64,000 nucleotides of DNA from the NCBI RefSeq assembly GCF_025836975.1, contig NZ_CP107548.1, positions 3,596,001 through 3,660,000 of the forward strand, given 5' to 3'. The first letter of the stretch is position 1, and every line of letters starts with the position of its first letter. Of this stretch, positions 33,662 to 41,681 are shown piece by piece. A model generated the notes under the pieces. The model worked only from the letters and a program-made list of their open reading frames with translations, searched no databases and was not told where the DNA came from. Both the position numbers and the translations under genes were made by a program. Source of the stretch: Pollutimonas sp. M17 (GTDB taxonomy: Bacteria; Pseudomonadota; Gammaproteobacteria; Burkholderiales; Burkholderiaceae_B).

Positions 33662-35392
33662 TCAATAAATGTCGGGCTCGGCCACGGGCGCCCCGAAGCC
33701 GGTTTCAAGAAAGTCGAAATCACAACCCTCATTGGCCTGCAGGATGTGCCTGGAGTACATCCAGCCGTAGCCGCGCTCGTACCGTTTTGGCGGCGGAACC
33801 CACGCTGCGCGGCGCGCGGCCAGTTCCTCATCGCTGACATTCAGGTGTATGGAACGTCCAGGAACATCGACGCTGATCAGATCGCCGGTCTTCACCAGCG
33901 ACAAGGGGCCGCCGATATAGGCTTCCGGCGCCGCATGCAGTATGCAGGCGCCATAGCTCGTGCCGCTCATGCGGGCATCGGACAGGCGCAGCATATCGCG
34001 CACGCCCTGCTTCACCAGCTTGACCGGAATCGGCAGCATGCCCCATTCGGGCATGCCCGGCCCTCCTTGCGGGCCCGCATTGCGCAGAATGAGAATGTGA
34101 TCCGCCGTCACGTCCAGCGTTTCGTCTTCCACGGCGGCTTTCATGCTTGGGTAATCGTCGAACACCAGGGCGGGGCCCGTGTGCCGCAGGTATTGCGGAG
34201 CACAGGCGCTGGGCTTGATCACGCAGCCGTCAGGGGCAATGTTTCCCCGCAGCACCGCCAGCGCCCCCTCTTGGTAAATGGCCTGTTCCAAGGGGCGGAT
34301 CACGTCATCGTCATAGACTTCGGCGCCCTCGATGTTCCGGCCCAGCGTCTTTCCGGTAACCGTCATCGCGGACAGGTCGAGATATTCATGCAAGCGCGAC
34401 ATCAGGCCGGGCAGCCCGCCCGCGTAGTAGAAGTCTTCCATCAGGTAGGTGTCGCCGCTGGGCCGGATGTTCGCGATGACCGGCACTTTCCGGCTTGCGG
34501 CGTCGAAATCATCCAGGTCCACCGGGCAACCCGCCCGGCGCGCCATGGCGATCAGGTGGATGATGGCATTGGTGGAGCAGCCCAGCGCCATGGCCACATT
34601 GATCGCATTCTTGAAGGAGGCCGCGGACAATATTTTCGCCGGCCCCAGGTCTTCCCAGACCATTTCGACGGCCCGCCGGCCGCATTCCGCGGACATGCGC
34701 ATATGGCTTGCGTCGGCTGCGGGAATCGACGAGGCCCCCGGCAGAGTCATGCCTATGGCCTCGGCGATCGCGGTCATGGTTGCCGCGGTGCCCATCGTCA
34801 TGCAGGTACCGTAGCTGCGGGCAATGCCGCCTTCTACCCCTATCCATTCGACCTTGCTGAGTTTGCCCGCGCGCCGCTCATCCCAAAGCTTCCAGGCGTC
34901 CGATCCCGAACCCAGCACCTTGCCCTTCCAGTTTCCGCGCAGCATGGGTCCCGCCGGCAGGTATACGCAAGGCAGGCCGGCACTGATGGCGCCCATGATC
35001 AGCCCCGGTGTGGTCTTGTCGCAGCCGCCCATGAGCACGGCTCCATCGACGGGATGGCTGCGCAGCAGTTCCTCGGTTTCCATGGCCAGGAAGTTTCTGT
35101 ACAGCATGGTGGTCGGCTTGACGAATGCCTCGGGAACCGAGATCGCGGGCAGTTCCACCGGAAACCCTCCGGCCTGCAGCACGCCGCGCTTGACGTCATC
35201 GACGCGTTGCTTGAAATGGCTATGGCAGGGGTTGAGGTCCGACCAGGTATTGATAATGGCGATAACGGGGCGGCCGGCCCAATCCTGGGGCCCGTAACCC
35301 ATTTGCATCATGCGTGAGCGATGTCCGAAGGAACGCAGGTCATCGTCCGCCATCCAGCGGGCGCTGCGCAGGCTGTCGTAGTTCCTAGTCAT
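33662..35392 (-). CDS. IlvD/Edd-family dehydratase (sugar-acid dehydratase-like)
   Basis: A 576-residue dehydratase. The three cysteines expected to hold the Fe-S cluster are in NPCHSHF, GGCDKTTPG and GTCMTMGTA. DARMSGTSYGACILHAAPEA near the C-terminus is typical of the L-arabonate/D-xylonate-type branch rather than IlvD of branched-chain synthesis. It would convert an aldonic or related hydroxy acid to a 2-keto-3-deoxy acid. It heads the operon with the RraA-like and Bug genes. ATG 35392 was chosen over an earlier Met whose leader would cover the palindromic operator candidate. Confidence 0.9.
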   Translation of the reverse strand: MTRNYDSLRSARWMADDDLRSFGHRSRMMQMGYGPQDWAGRPVIAIINTWSDLNPCHSHFKQRVDDVKRGVLQAGGFPVELPAISVPEAFVKPTTMLYRNFLAMETEELLRSHPVDGAVLMGGCDKTTPGLIMGAISAGLPCVYLPAGPMLRGNWKGKVLGSGSDAWKLWDERRAGKLSKVEWIGVEGGIARSYGTCMTMGTAATMTAIAEAIGMTLPGASSIPAADASHMRMSAECGRRAVEMVWEDLGPAKILSAASFKNAINVAMALGCSTNAIIHLIAMARRAGCPVDLDDFDAASRKVPVIANIRPSGDTYLMEDFYYAGGLPGLMSRLHEYLDLSAMTVTGKTLGRNIEGAEVYDDDVIRPLEQAIYQEGALAVLRGNIAPDGCVIKPSACAPQYLRHTGPALVFDDYPSMKAAVEDETLDVTADHILILRNAGPQGGPGMPEWGMLPIPVKLVKQGVRDMLRLSDARMSGTSYGACILHAAPEAYIGGPLSLVKTGDLISVDVPGRSIHLNVSDEELAARRAAWVPPPKRYERGYGWMYSRHILQANEGCDFDFLETGFGAPVAEPDIY

Positions 35393-35444
35393 AACCGAGT
35401 GCCATATCCATGAGTCTAGATTCGTGGGATGAAGCGATTGAAAC

Positions 35445-35458
35445 ACTAATATATTAGT
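35445..35458. promoter_or_regulatory. Palindrome, candidate GntR/FCD operator
   Basis: A perfect 14-bp palindrome ACTAATATATTAGT lies between the divergent dehydratase and GntR genes, about 53 and 62 bases from the two start codons. This is a typical place for an FCD-type GntR repressor to control both promoters. Binding is inferred. Confidence 0.6.
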
Positions 35459-35519
35459 ATGTCAATGACTTTGATTATCGGTACAATCCCCGGATTGAAG
35501 GCACTTTATTGATCGTTTT

Positions 35520-36236
35520 ATGGCTTTGTCAGCAACTCTGCCGCCACTACAACTGGATCGTTCGCGTCACGCCGCCCCGCAGGTGTTCGACAAGCTACGG
35601 GAATTCATCGTCTCGCTGGATTTGACGCCCGGAACGGTCCTGTCGCGCACAGACTTGGCGGAAGCCTTCGGCTTGAGCCAGACGCCGATACGCGATGCAT
35701 TGATTCGCCTGTCCGAAGAAGGCTTGGTCGACATCTACCCGCAGAATGCAACGGTCGTCAGCCGCATCGATATCAAGGCGGCGCGCCAGGCCCAGTTTTT
35801 ACGCCGCTCCATCGAACTGGAAATCGTCCATCAATTGGCAAGCCGGTCCGACCCGCTGCTGATTTCCCGATTGCAGTCGCATATAGATGTACAGCGCGCC
35901 AACCGCGGCGCCGACCAATATCCCCAATTCATCGCCGCTGACCGGGCCTTTCATCGCGACATGCATGAAGCCGCCGGTGTGAGTGCCCTGTGGGAGCTGG
36001 CGCAGCGCTACAGCGGCCATGTGGATCGGCTGCGACGCTTGCATTTGCCCGAGTCTGGCAAGGCCGAGCGCGTCATCGACGATCATCAGCGCCTGGTCGA
36101 TGCCATTGCCGCACAAGATCCGGCGCGTGCGCAGGACGTCCTGCGCCAGCATTTATCCGGCACGCTGAACCAGATCGACGAAATCTGCCGCAACTACCCC
36201 GATTACGTGCTTGTGGGTCAAAAAGTACCCGGATAG
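35520..36236 (+). CDS. GntR-family regulator (FCD subfamily)
   Basis: A 238-residue regulator. The N-terminal winged helix covers about 20-85 (VLSRTDLAEAFGLSQTPIRDALIRL). A C-terminal all-helical FCD ligand-binding domain has the metal-site residues typical of the group (Asp and His in DRAFHRDMHEAAG, later His in RYSGHVDRL and DDHQRLV). It likely represses the divergent dehydratase-RraA-Bug operon and responds to a sugar acid or its breakdown product. Its 3' end overlaps the convergent SDR gene by 19 bases. Confidence 0.92.
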   Translation: MALSATLPPLQLDRSRHAAPQVFDKLREFIVSLDLTPGTVLSRTDLAEAFGLSQTPIRDALIRLSEEGLVDIYPQNATVVSRIDIKAARQAQFLRRSIELEIVHQLASRSDPLLISRLQSHIDVQRANRGADQYPQFIAADRAFHRDMHEAAGVSALWELAQRYSGHVDRLRRLHLPESGKAERVIDDHQRLVDAIAAQDPARAQDVLRQHLSGTLNQIDEICRNYPDYVLVGQKVPG

Positions 36237-36997
36237 GCACCGCCGTCAAGCAGCACATTCTGACCCGTCATATAGCCCGCATGCACACTGCACAGGAAAG
36301 CGCAGGTGGCGCCGAATTCTTCCGGACGGCCGAAACGGCGCGTGGGATTGCCGGCCATGCGGGCTGCGCGCACGCTGTCCAGCGAGTCGCCCGACATGCG
36401 GGAGGCGGCCTCCAGCGTGGACGCCAGCCTGTCGGTGTCGAAGGGGCCGGGCAGCAGATTGTTGACCGTGACATTGTGCTGCGCCACGGCGCGGGCCACG
36501 CCGGCGACGAAGCCGGTCAGGCCGGAGCGCGCGCCGTTGGACAAGCCAAGGATGTCGATGGGCGCCTTGACGGCGCTGGATGTAATGTTCACGATACGCC
36601 CGAACTTGCGTTCAGCCATCGCGTCCACCGTTGCCTTGATGAGCTCGATGGGCGTCAGCATATTGGCATCCAGGGCCTTGATCCAGTCGTCCCGATCCCA
36701 ATCGCGGAAATTGCCGGGTGGGGGACCGCCCGCATTGGTGACCAGGATATCGGGATCCGGCAGCGCCGCCAGGACCCGCGTCCGTCCCTCGGCGGTCGTG
36801 ATGTCGGCGGCGATCGTGCTTACCTGGCCGGAAGCCTGCTCGCGCAGCTCGGCGGCCGCCGCCTCAAGCCGCTCGGCACCCCGCGCCACCATCACGACGT
36901 CCACTCCGGCGTCAGCCAGCGAGCGTGCGCAGGCCAGCCCCAGTCCGGCGCTTGCGCCGCATACCACAGCCCGCCGCCCCTTGATTCCCAAATCCAT
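36218..36997 (-). CDS. SDR-family oxidoreductase, atypical active site
   Basis: A 259-residue short-chain dehydrogenase-like protein. The cofactor motif CGASAGLG (TGxxxGxG variant) near residue 12, the VTNAGGPPP (NNAG-like) motif and the catalytic-region Ser in NITSSAVK are present. The expected YxxxK is replaced by LSNGARSG, so the catalytic Tyr and Lys are missing. Some 3-oxoacyl-ACP-reductase-like SDRs share this LSN-AR pattern. The start at 36997 has GGAGGAAAGC just upstream. It may form part of the neighbouring acid-catabolic group, or be independent. Confidence 0.86.
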   Translation of the reverse strand: MDLGIKGRRAVVCGASAGLGLACARSLADAGVDVVMVARGAERLEAAAAELREQASGQVSTIAADITTAEGRTRVLAALPDPDILVTNAGGPPPGNFRDWDRDDWIKALDANMLTPIELIKATVDAMAERKFGRIVNITSSAVKAPIDILGLSNGARSGLTGFVAGVARAVAQHNVTVNNLLPGPFDTDRLASTLEAASRMSGDSLDSVRAARMAGNPTRRFGRPEEFGATCAFLCSVHAGYMTGQNVLLDGGAYPGTF

Positions 36998-37054
36998 GCT
37001 TTCCTCCGATCCTGTGTGCAAGCGCCATGCATCGATGACGACGAGCGTTCCATT

Positions 37055-38146
37055 CTATAGCAGGGGCGCCTCGCGCCGCAGCAGTTCGAGTTTGCGCTCC
37101 ACGCCCCAGCGATAGCCGGATACATCGCCATCGCGACGCACCACGCGGTGGCAGGGGATGGCCACCGCGATGGGGTTGGCGCCGCAAGCCTGAGCGACGG
37201 CGCGCACCGCCTTGGGCGAACCAATACGCTCGGCAAGCAGCGCATAGCTGACCGTGACGCCCGGCGGTATCTCGCGCAACGCCCGCCACACCCGCTCCTG
37301 AAACGCCGTGCCCCGCACGTCCAGAGGCAGGTTCAACCCTGTCTCCGGCGTTTCGATGAATCCCACGACTTGCGCCACCAGCCGCTCGAATCCTTCGTCG
37401 CCGCCTGTAAGCCGCGCCTTGGGAAATTGGTCCTGCAGGTCGCGTACCAGCAGGTCGGGGTCGTTGCCCAACAGGATTGCGCAGATGCCGCGCTGGCTTT
37501 GCGCAACCAGGATGGCGCCCAGCGAGCACTGTCCCACGGCAAAACGGATACTCGCGTTCTGGCCGCCATCGCGATAGTCGCGCGGGCGCATGCCCAGGAT
37601 AGCCGCCGACTCTTCGTAGAACCGGCTATTGGAATTGAATCCCGCTTCGTAGATGGCATCGGTGACCGTGCCGGCTGTACCCAGCTCGCCGCGCAGCCGG
37701 GATGCGCGAACGGCGCTGGCATAAGCCTTGGGCGTCAGGCCTGTTTCAGCCTTGAAGATGCGATGAAAATGAAAGGGGCTCATGCCCGCCCAGGCAGCCA
37801 GCTCGTCCAGGCCGGGAGGGGCTTCGGCGCTTTCGATCCGCCGGCAGGCCTGCGCAACGATGGATGCGCGCTGAGCCGCGGCTGCGGTTCGGTCAGCCGC
37901 CGCCCGCCGGCTGGGCCGGTAGCCCGCCGCCTCGGCCGCCGCGTTGTCCGGGAAGAACTCCACGTTCTCCCGCCTGGGCAGGCGCGCCGAGGAGCTGGGC
38001 CGGCAATAGACGCCGGTCGTCCGGACCGCGTAGACGAAATGGCCGTCCGCGGCCGGATCGCGGGCCTGTACAGCCGCCCAGCGCTGATCGTCCGTAAGGT
38101 AGGGGGGGCACGCCGCCACCGCATCTGTGTCAGGGGTCGCCTTCAT
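37055..38146 (-). CDS. ada: Ada: AraC-type regulator/O6-methylguanine-DNA methyltransferase, degenerate N-terminal zinc site
   Basis: A 363-residue three-domain Ada. The N-terminal methylphosphotriester domain (about 18-90) keeps the acceptor Cys48 (GVYCRPS) but has Ser52, Ser79 and Ala82 where E. coli Ada has zinc ligands Cys42, Cys69 and Cys72. An AraC HTH follows (about 105-190; AAWAGMSPFHFHRIFKAETGLTPKAY). The MGMT domain has the active-site motif IPCHRVVRRDG. The C-terminal methyltransferase should work; methyl-phosphotriester sensing through zinc is doubtful. The start at 38146 has GAGGGC upstream. An Ada-box match lies about 65 bases before the start. It is downstream of alkB, a 2OG oxygenase and ogt. 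Confidence 0.92.
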   Translation of the reverse strand: MKATPDTDAVAACPPYLTDDQRWAAVQARDPAADGHFVYAVRTTGVYCRPSSSARLPRRENVEFFPDNAAAEAAGYRPSRRAAADRTAAAAQRASIVAQACRRIESAEAPPGLDELAAWAGMSPFHFHRIFKAETGLTPKAYASAVRASRLRGELGTAGTVTDAIYEAGFNSNSRFYEESAAILGMRPRDYRDGGQNASIRFAVGQCSLGAILVAQSQRGICAILLGNDPDLLVRDLQDQFPKARLTGGDEGFERLVAQVVGFIETPETGLNLPLDVRGTAFQERVWRALREIPPGVTVSYALLAERIGSPKAVRAVAQACGANPIAVAIPCHRVVRRDGDVSGYRWGVERKLELLRREAPLL

Positions 38147-38210
38147 GGCATCTGCCCTCAAATGGAAGTGCATTCAGCATATGCCGGAATTCAATCGCAA
38201 GCATCCTGTT

Positions 38211-38225
38211 TCTTGCGCTGTAATT
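38211..38225 (-). promoter_or_regulatory. Ada box upstream of ada
   Basis: The minus strand reads AATTACAGCGCAAGA, which fits the E. coli Ada recognition pattern AAT-N6-GCAA exactly and is very close to the E. coli ada promoter site. It lies 65 bases upstream of the ada start codon. Confidence 0.68.
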
Positions 38226-38244
38226 TCAGACTGGAGGGCACCGC

Positions 38245-38889
38245 TTACCCCGCCTTGCGGAAGGTGAAATTGATGCGCTGGCTTCCCAGCAGGAAATGCG
38301 GGTGGTCCTTGATCGGCATCACGCCGTGATAGCGCAGCCGGTCCTCGCCGCCCCATACCGCCACATCGCCGTGATGCAGCGGAACCTTCAGCGCCTTGTC
38401 GCCGCGTTCATGTCCGCCGAACAGGAAAACGGCGCTCATGCCCAGCGACACCGACACGATGGGCGCATCGTAGTCGCGTTCGTTCTTGTCCTGATGCAGC
38501 GACAGCCGGGCGCCCGGCCGGTAGCGATTGACCAGACAGGCGTCGGGCCGGAAATCGGGAAAGCCCGCCGCGCAGGCCGCCTCGCGCGCCAGGCGATCGA
38601 ATGCCGGCGGCATGGTCGGCCAAGGTTTGCCGCTGTCGGGGTCGATTTCCGTGTAGCGGTAGCCGCGCTTGTCCGTCGTCCAGCCCAGGGCACCGCAATT
38701 GGTCAGCGCCACCGACATGGAAAAACCGCCCGGCGTGACCATGTGCCTGAACGGAGCATTTCGCTCCAGATCCGAGATGGCGGTCAGCAGCTCATCCACA
38801 TACGGCAAAGCGAAGCCGCGCAGCACGAATGCGCAAGGGCCCAGCGCTTCGCGTTCGCCTTCCAGCGGAGGGAATAGTTCGCCATTCAT
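38245..38889 (-). CDS. alkB: DNA oxidative demethylase AlkB
   Basis: A 214-residue 2-oxoglutarate/Fe(II) dioxygenase that removes methyl groups from 1-methyladenine and 3-methylcytosine. The Fe ligands are visible as HQD in SLHQDKNE and the His of RYHGV. The 2OG-binding arginines are in QRINFTFR near the C-terminus, and the NRYRPGARLSLHQD region is typical of AlkB proteins. The N-terminal MNGELFPPLEGERE and the length match the family. It sits between the 2OG oxygenase and ada on the minus strand, in a probable adaptive-response operon. Confidence 0.94.
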   Translation of the reverse strand: MNGELFPPLEGEREALGPCAFVLRGFALPYVDELLTAISDLERNAPFRHMVTPGGFSMSVALTNCGALGWTTDKRGYRYTEIDPDSGKPWPTMPPAFDRLAREAACAAGFPDFRPDACLVNRYRPGARLSLHQDKNERDYDAPIVSVSLGMSAVFLFGGHERGDKALKVPLHHGDVAVWGGEDRLRYHGVMPIKDHPHFLLGSQRINFTFRKAG

Positions 38890-38928
38890 TTCGTCTGGGC
38901 ACTCATTCAGGATTCCTGGCTTCGTGGG

Positions 38929-39654
38929 TCAGCGCGCATCATGGAAGATCAGGCCCACCGTGTGGCGATGCCCACTGCGCACCAGGCTGACGCCATGGCG
39001 CATGGCCGCCTTGCGCGCACCGCCACGCTTGCCCCGGACCGGGCGGTGGTTCACGGTGAAGACGACGGCGTCGCCTTGCCGCAGCGGCACGACGTCGGCG
39101 CGCTGGTAGCCCGAACCGCTTTCCGTCATGACGAACTCGCCCCCGGTAAAATCCTTGCCGGGGCTCGATAGCAAGATGGCAACCTGCAAAGGAAAAACAT
39201 GTTCGCCATACAGGTCCTGATGCAGGCAATTGTAGTCGCCCGCGCCATACTGAAGCATCAGCGGCGTGGGCCTTGCCTGGCCCGCGGCGTGGCATCGGCC
39301 CAGGAAGGATTCCAGCGTATCGGGATAGCTCAGGTCGATGCCCAGTTGGCGGTTCCACCGGTTGGCAACCTCGACCAGTTGCGGATACAGCATCTCCCTC
39401 AGCCTCTGGACAAGGGGTGGCAGCGGATAGGACCAGTACTTGTATTCCCCCCGTCCAAAACCATGGCGCGCCATGACGATACGCGCACGATAACCGTGCT
39501 CCAGCGGATACAAGGCCGCCAGGCCGGCGCATTCCCGTGCCGACAGCAAACCCGGCAGCACCGCATTGCCGCTCGCATCGAGTTCCCGCCTGACGGCCTC
39601 CCAATCCTGCCGTTCAAGCCGCCGCACCTCGTCGATAGCGGTCATGGTCGTCAT
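38929..39654 (-). CDS. 2OG-Fe(II) oxygenase of the alkylation-repair cluster
   Basis: A 241-residue prolyl-4-hydroxylase-like 2OG-Fe(II) oxygenase. The HxD motif is CLHQDLYGEH. The distal His and the Arg that holds 2-oxoglutarate are in MRHGVSLVRSGHRHTVGLIFH. It is not an AlkB orthologue, since alkB is the next gene. Its start codon overlaps the stop of the ogt-like gene (ATGA), so it is co-translated with a repair enzyme. The substrate is unknown: a modified base or a protein residue are both possible. Confidence 0.88.
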   Translation of the reverse strand: MTTMTAIDEVRRLERQDWEAVRRELDASGNAVLPGLLSARECAGLAALYPLEHGYRARIVMARHGFGRGEYKYWSYPLPPLVQRLREMLYPQLVEVANRWNRQLGIDLSYPDTLESFLGRCHAAGQARPTPLMLQYGAGDYNCLHQDLYGEHVFPLQVAILLSSPGKDFTGGEFVMTESGSGYQRADVVPLRQGDAVVFTVNHRPVRGKRGGARKAAMRHGVSLVRSGHRHTVGLIFHDAR

Positions 39655-40211
39655 TGCATCCGTTCCCGGCGCAAAAGATCGCGCTTGCGCTCGGCTCCCC
39701 AGCGATAGCCCGTGATCGAGCCATCGCTGCGCACGATCCGGTGGCAGGGCACTACGATGGCCAGCGTATTGGCCGCGCAGGCGCTGGCGACGGCGCGCAC
39801 TGCCTTGGGCAGGCCCAGGGACTGGGCCAATTGGGTATAGCTGAGCGTCTCGCCCATGGGGATGTTGCATAGCGCGGACCAGACCCGCTGCTGAAATGGC
39901 GTTCCGCCGATATCCAGGTCGATGGGCCCGTCGGCCACCCGTTGATCGACGTAACGGATCACACGGTCGAGATCATTGCGAGGGAGCCGCGCAGCTTCTA
40001 CCAGCTCGCTGCGCGGAAGGGCATCGCGCAGTTGACCGCGCAGGCCCGGGGCATCGTCGCCCAGGAATATCGCGCAAATTCCATGCGTACTGCGCGCAAC
40101 AAGAATAGCCCCCTGCCCGCAGTCGCCGATGGCATACTGTATGGGGCCGGCCGGACGCGATCCGGGGGCACGAAAATGAAAAGTGAAGTCGGGGGTATTG
40201 GTCGTTTCCAT
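39651..40211 (-). CDS. ogt: Methylated-DNA-[protein]-cysteine S-methyltransferase (Ogt-like)
   Basis: A 186-residue MGMT. The C-terminal catalytic domain has GTPFQQRVWSALCNIP, the DNA-binding helix region GLPKAVRAVASACAAN and the methyl-accepting Cys in IVVPCHRIVRSDG. It takes methyl groups from O6-methylguanine irreversibly. It is the first gene of the repair cluster and overlaps the 2OG oxygenase by ATGA. The start is taken as ATG 40211; a GTG at 40220 is possible. An Ada-box match lies about 72 bases upstream, implying control by Ada. Confidence 0.92.
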   Translation of the reverse strand: METTNTPDFTFHFRAPGSRPAGPIQYAIGDCGQGAILVARSTHGICAIFLGDDAPGLRGQLRDALPRSELVEAARLPRNDLDRVIRYVDQRVADGPIDLDIGGTPFQQRVWSALCNIPMGETLSYTQLAQSLGLPKAVRAVASACAANTLAIVVPCHRIVRSDGSITGYRWGAERKRDLLRRERMQ

Positions 40212-40282
40212 GGTCGGCACTCGACGTCATTGTGTAGGAACACCAAGTGTAGGGAAGCCGGGCGCCCGGAACACTCCGCTCC

Positions 40283-40295
40283 TTGCTCTTGAATT
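40283..40295 (-). promoter_or_regulatory. Ada box upstream of ogt
   Basis: The minus strand reads AATTCAAGAGCAA, an exact fit to AAT-N6-GCAA. It aligns with the box before ada (AATTACAGCGCAA). It lies about 72 bases upstream of the ogt start codon, matching the spacing seen at ada. Confidence 0.65.
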
Positions 40296-40329
40296 AATGT
40301 AACAGACGCGGCCTGCACCGCGACGCCCA

Positions 40330-40343
40330 AAATATCGATATTT
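40330..40343. promoter_or_regulatory. Palindrome in the ogt/DUF445 divergent region
   Basis: A perfect 14-bp palindrome AAATATCGATATTT lies 23 bases upstream of the DUF445 gene start. Its position suits an operator overlapping that gene's promoter or leader. The binding protein is unknown. Confidence 0.4.
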
Positions 40344-40366
40344 CGCACAGTCAAAGCATTGACGAG

Positions 40367-41668
40367 ATGATCAATACAGACAGCCCTCCACCCCTCGCAG
40401 TCCGCCTGGCCAAAGCCGAAAATGAAGTCAAGCGCCGTAGGCTAAGGGACATGAAACTTATGGCGGTGGCGTGCCTGGCTTTCTTCGCCATGGTCTATCT
40501 TGTCTCGATATTGCTTCAGGAGCGGTATCCCTGGCTGGAGTATATGGCGGCATTTTCCGAGGCGGCGATGGTGGGGGCGCTGGCCGACTGGTATGCGGTG
40601 GTCGTGCTGTTTCGCCATCCGCTGGGCATCAAGCTGCCGCACACCGCCATCATTCCAAAAAACAAGGACCGCATCGCCGACAACCTTGGCGACTTTGTCC
40701 AGGGCGAGTTCTTTTCCACCGACCGGATCATTTCCGTCATCAGGAAAATCGACCCCGCCAGCCGGCTGGCCGAGTGGCTGTCAAACAAGGAAAATGCCGA
40801 GAAATCCGGCGCCTTGGCCGCCCGGTTCTTCTCGTATGCCTTGACCGCGCTGGATGACCGAAACGTTCAAGCTTACTTGAAAAATGCCGTTTCCGACCAA
40901 ATAAAACAACTCGATCTCGCCAGCCTGCTGGGAAAAATCCTGGATATCCTGACTCGCAACGGCAAGCATCAGGAACTATTGGATCAATCCATCGATTACC
41001 TGGCCCGTTACCTGCAAGACCCCGATGTCAGGGAAAAATTCAACAGCATGGTGGCCAAGGACATGCCGCTGTATTTCAGCAGCCTGAAAGGCTGGGCCGG
41101 GACGGCATTGAGCGAGCGCTTCATTACAGCGGCCGCCAAGATACTCGCCGAAATCAATGAAACTCCCGGGCACCCGGCGCGCATCGAGCTCGACATCAAA
41201 TTGAAACGCCTGACCGAGAAGCTGAAGACGGATCCTGCTTTCCGCTACCAGCTGGGCCAGTTCCAGGATCAGATTGCCAATCATCCCGAATTGTCGGCCT
41301 ATCTCGACGGCCTTTGGCAAGATTTCCGTGCCTGGATCCAACGCGACCTTGGCAGCAAAGATTCGCAGATCCAGGCAGCCGTCTGCGGGCAAACCTTGCG
41401 TTTCGGCGAATCGCTCAAACGCGACGACAACATACGCGCATGGATGAACGAGCAGTTGATCCAATACGCACCCGCGTTCATCGACACCTACCGCCCCAAG
41501 CTCGGCCGTTTCATTTCGGACAAGATGAAGGAATGGAAGGACGAGGAAATTGTCGAGAAGCTGGAGCTGAACATCGGACGCGACCTGCAGTTCATCCGGA
41601 TCAACGGGGCGGTGGTCGGCGGCATCGTCGGCGTGATCATCCATGTCGTGACGGGATGGCTGGTATAA
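40367..41668 (+). CDS. DUF445-family protein
   Basis: A 433-residue protein. It has an N-terminal TM region (LMAVACLAFFAMVYLVSILL and following FSEAAMVGALADWYAVVVLF), the DUF445 signature ALADWYAVVVLFRHPLG and IPKNKDRIADNLGDFVQGEFF. A long helical middle region and a C-terminal TM helix (GGIVGVIIHVVTGWLV) complete it. Family members are inner-membrane proteins of unclear function. The start ATG is the first of the frame. It is divergent from the ogt repair operon; any link to alkylation response is unproven. Confidence 0.9.
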   Translation: MINTDSPPPLAVRLAKAENEVKRRRLRDMKLMAVACLAFFAMVYLVSILLQERYPWLEYMAAFSEAAMVGALADWYAVVVLFRHPLGIKLPHTAIIPKNKDRIADNLGDFVQGEFFSTDRIISVIRKIDPASRLAEWLSNKENAEKSGALAARFFSYALTALDDRNVQAYLKNAVSDQIKQLDLASLLGKILDILTRNGKHQELLDQSIDYLARYLQDPDVREKFNSMVAKDMPLYFSSLKGWAGTALSERFITAAAKILAEINETPGHPARIELDIKLKRLTEKLKTDPAFRYQLGQFQDQIANHPELSAYLDGLWQDFRAWIQRDLGSKDSQIQAAVCGQTLRFGESLKRDDNIRAWMNEQLIQYAPAFIDTYRPKLGRFISDKMKEWKDEEIVEKLELNIGRDLQFIRINGAVVGGIVGVIIHVVTGWLV

Positions 41669-41681
41669 GAGCCACCCCGCC

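Noticed and set aside
33746-35317. A 523-codon plus-strand open frame opposite the IlvD/Edd dehydratase
   Set aside because: The minus strand shows all Fe-S cysteine motifs of the dehydratase; the opposite frame has low-complexity composition.
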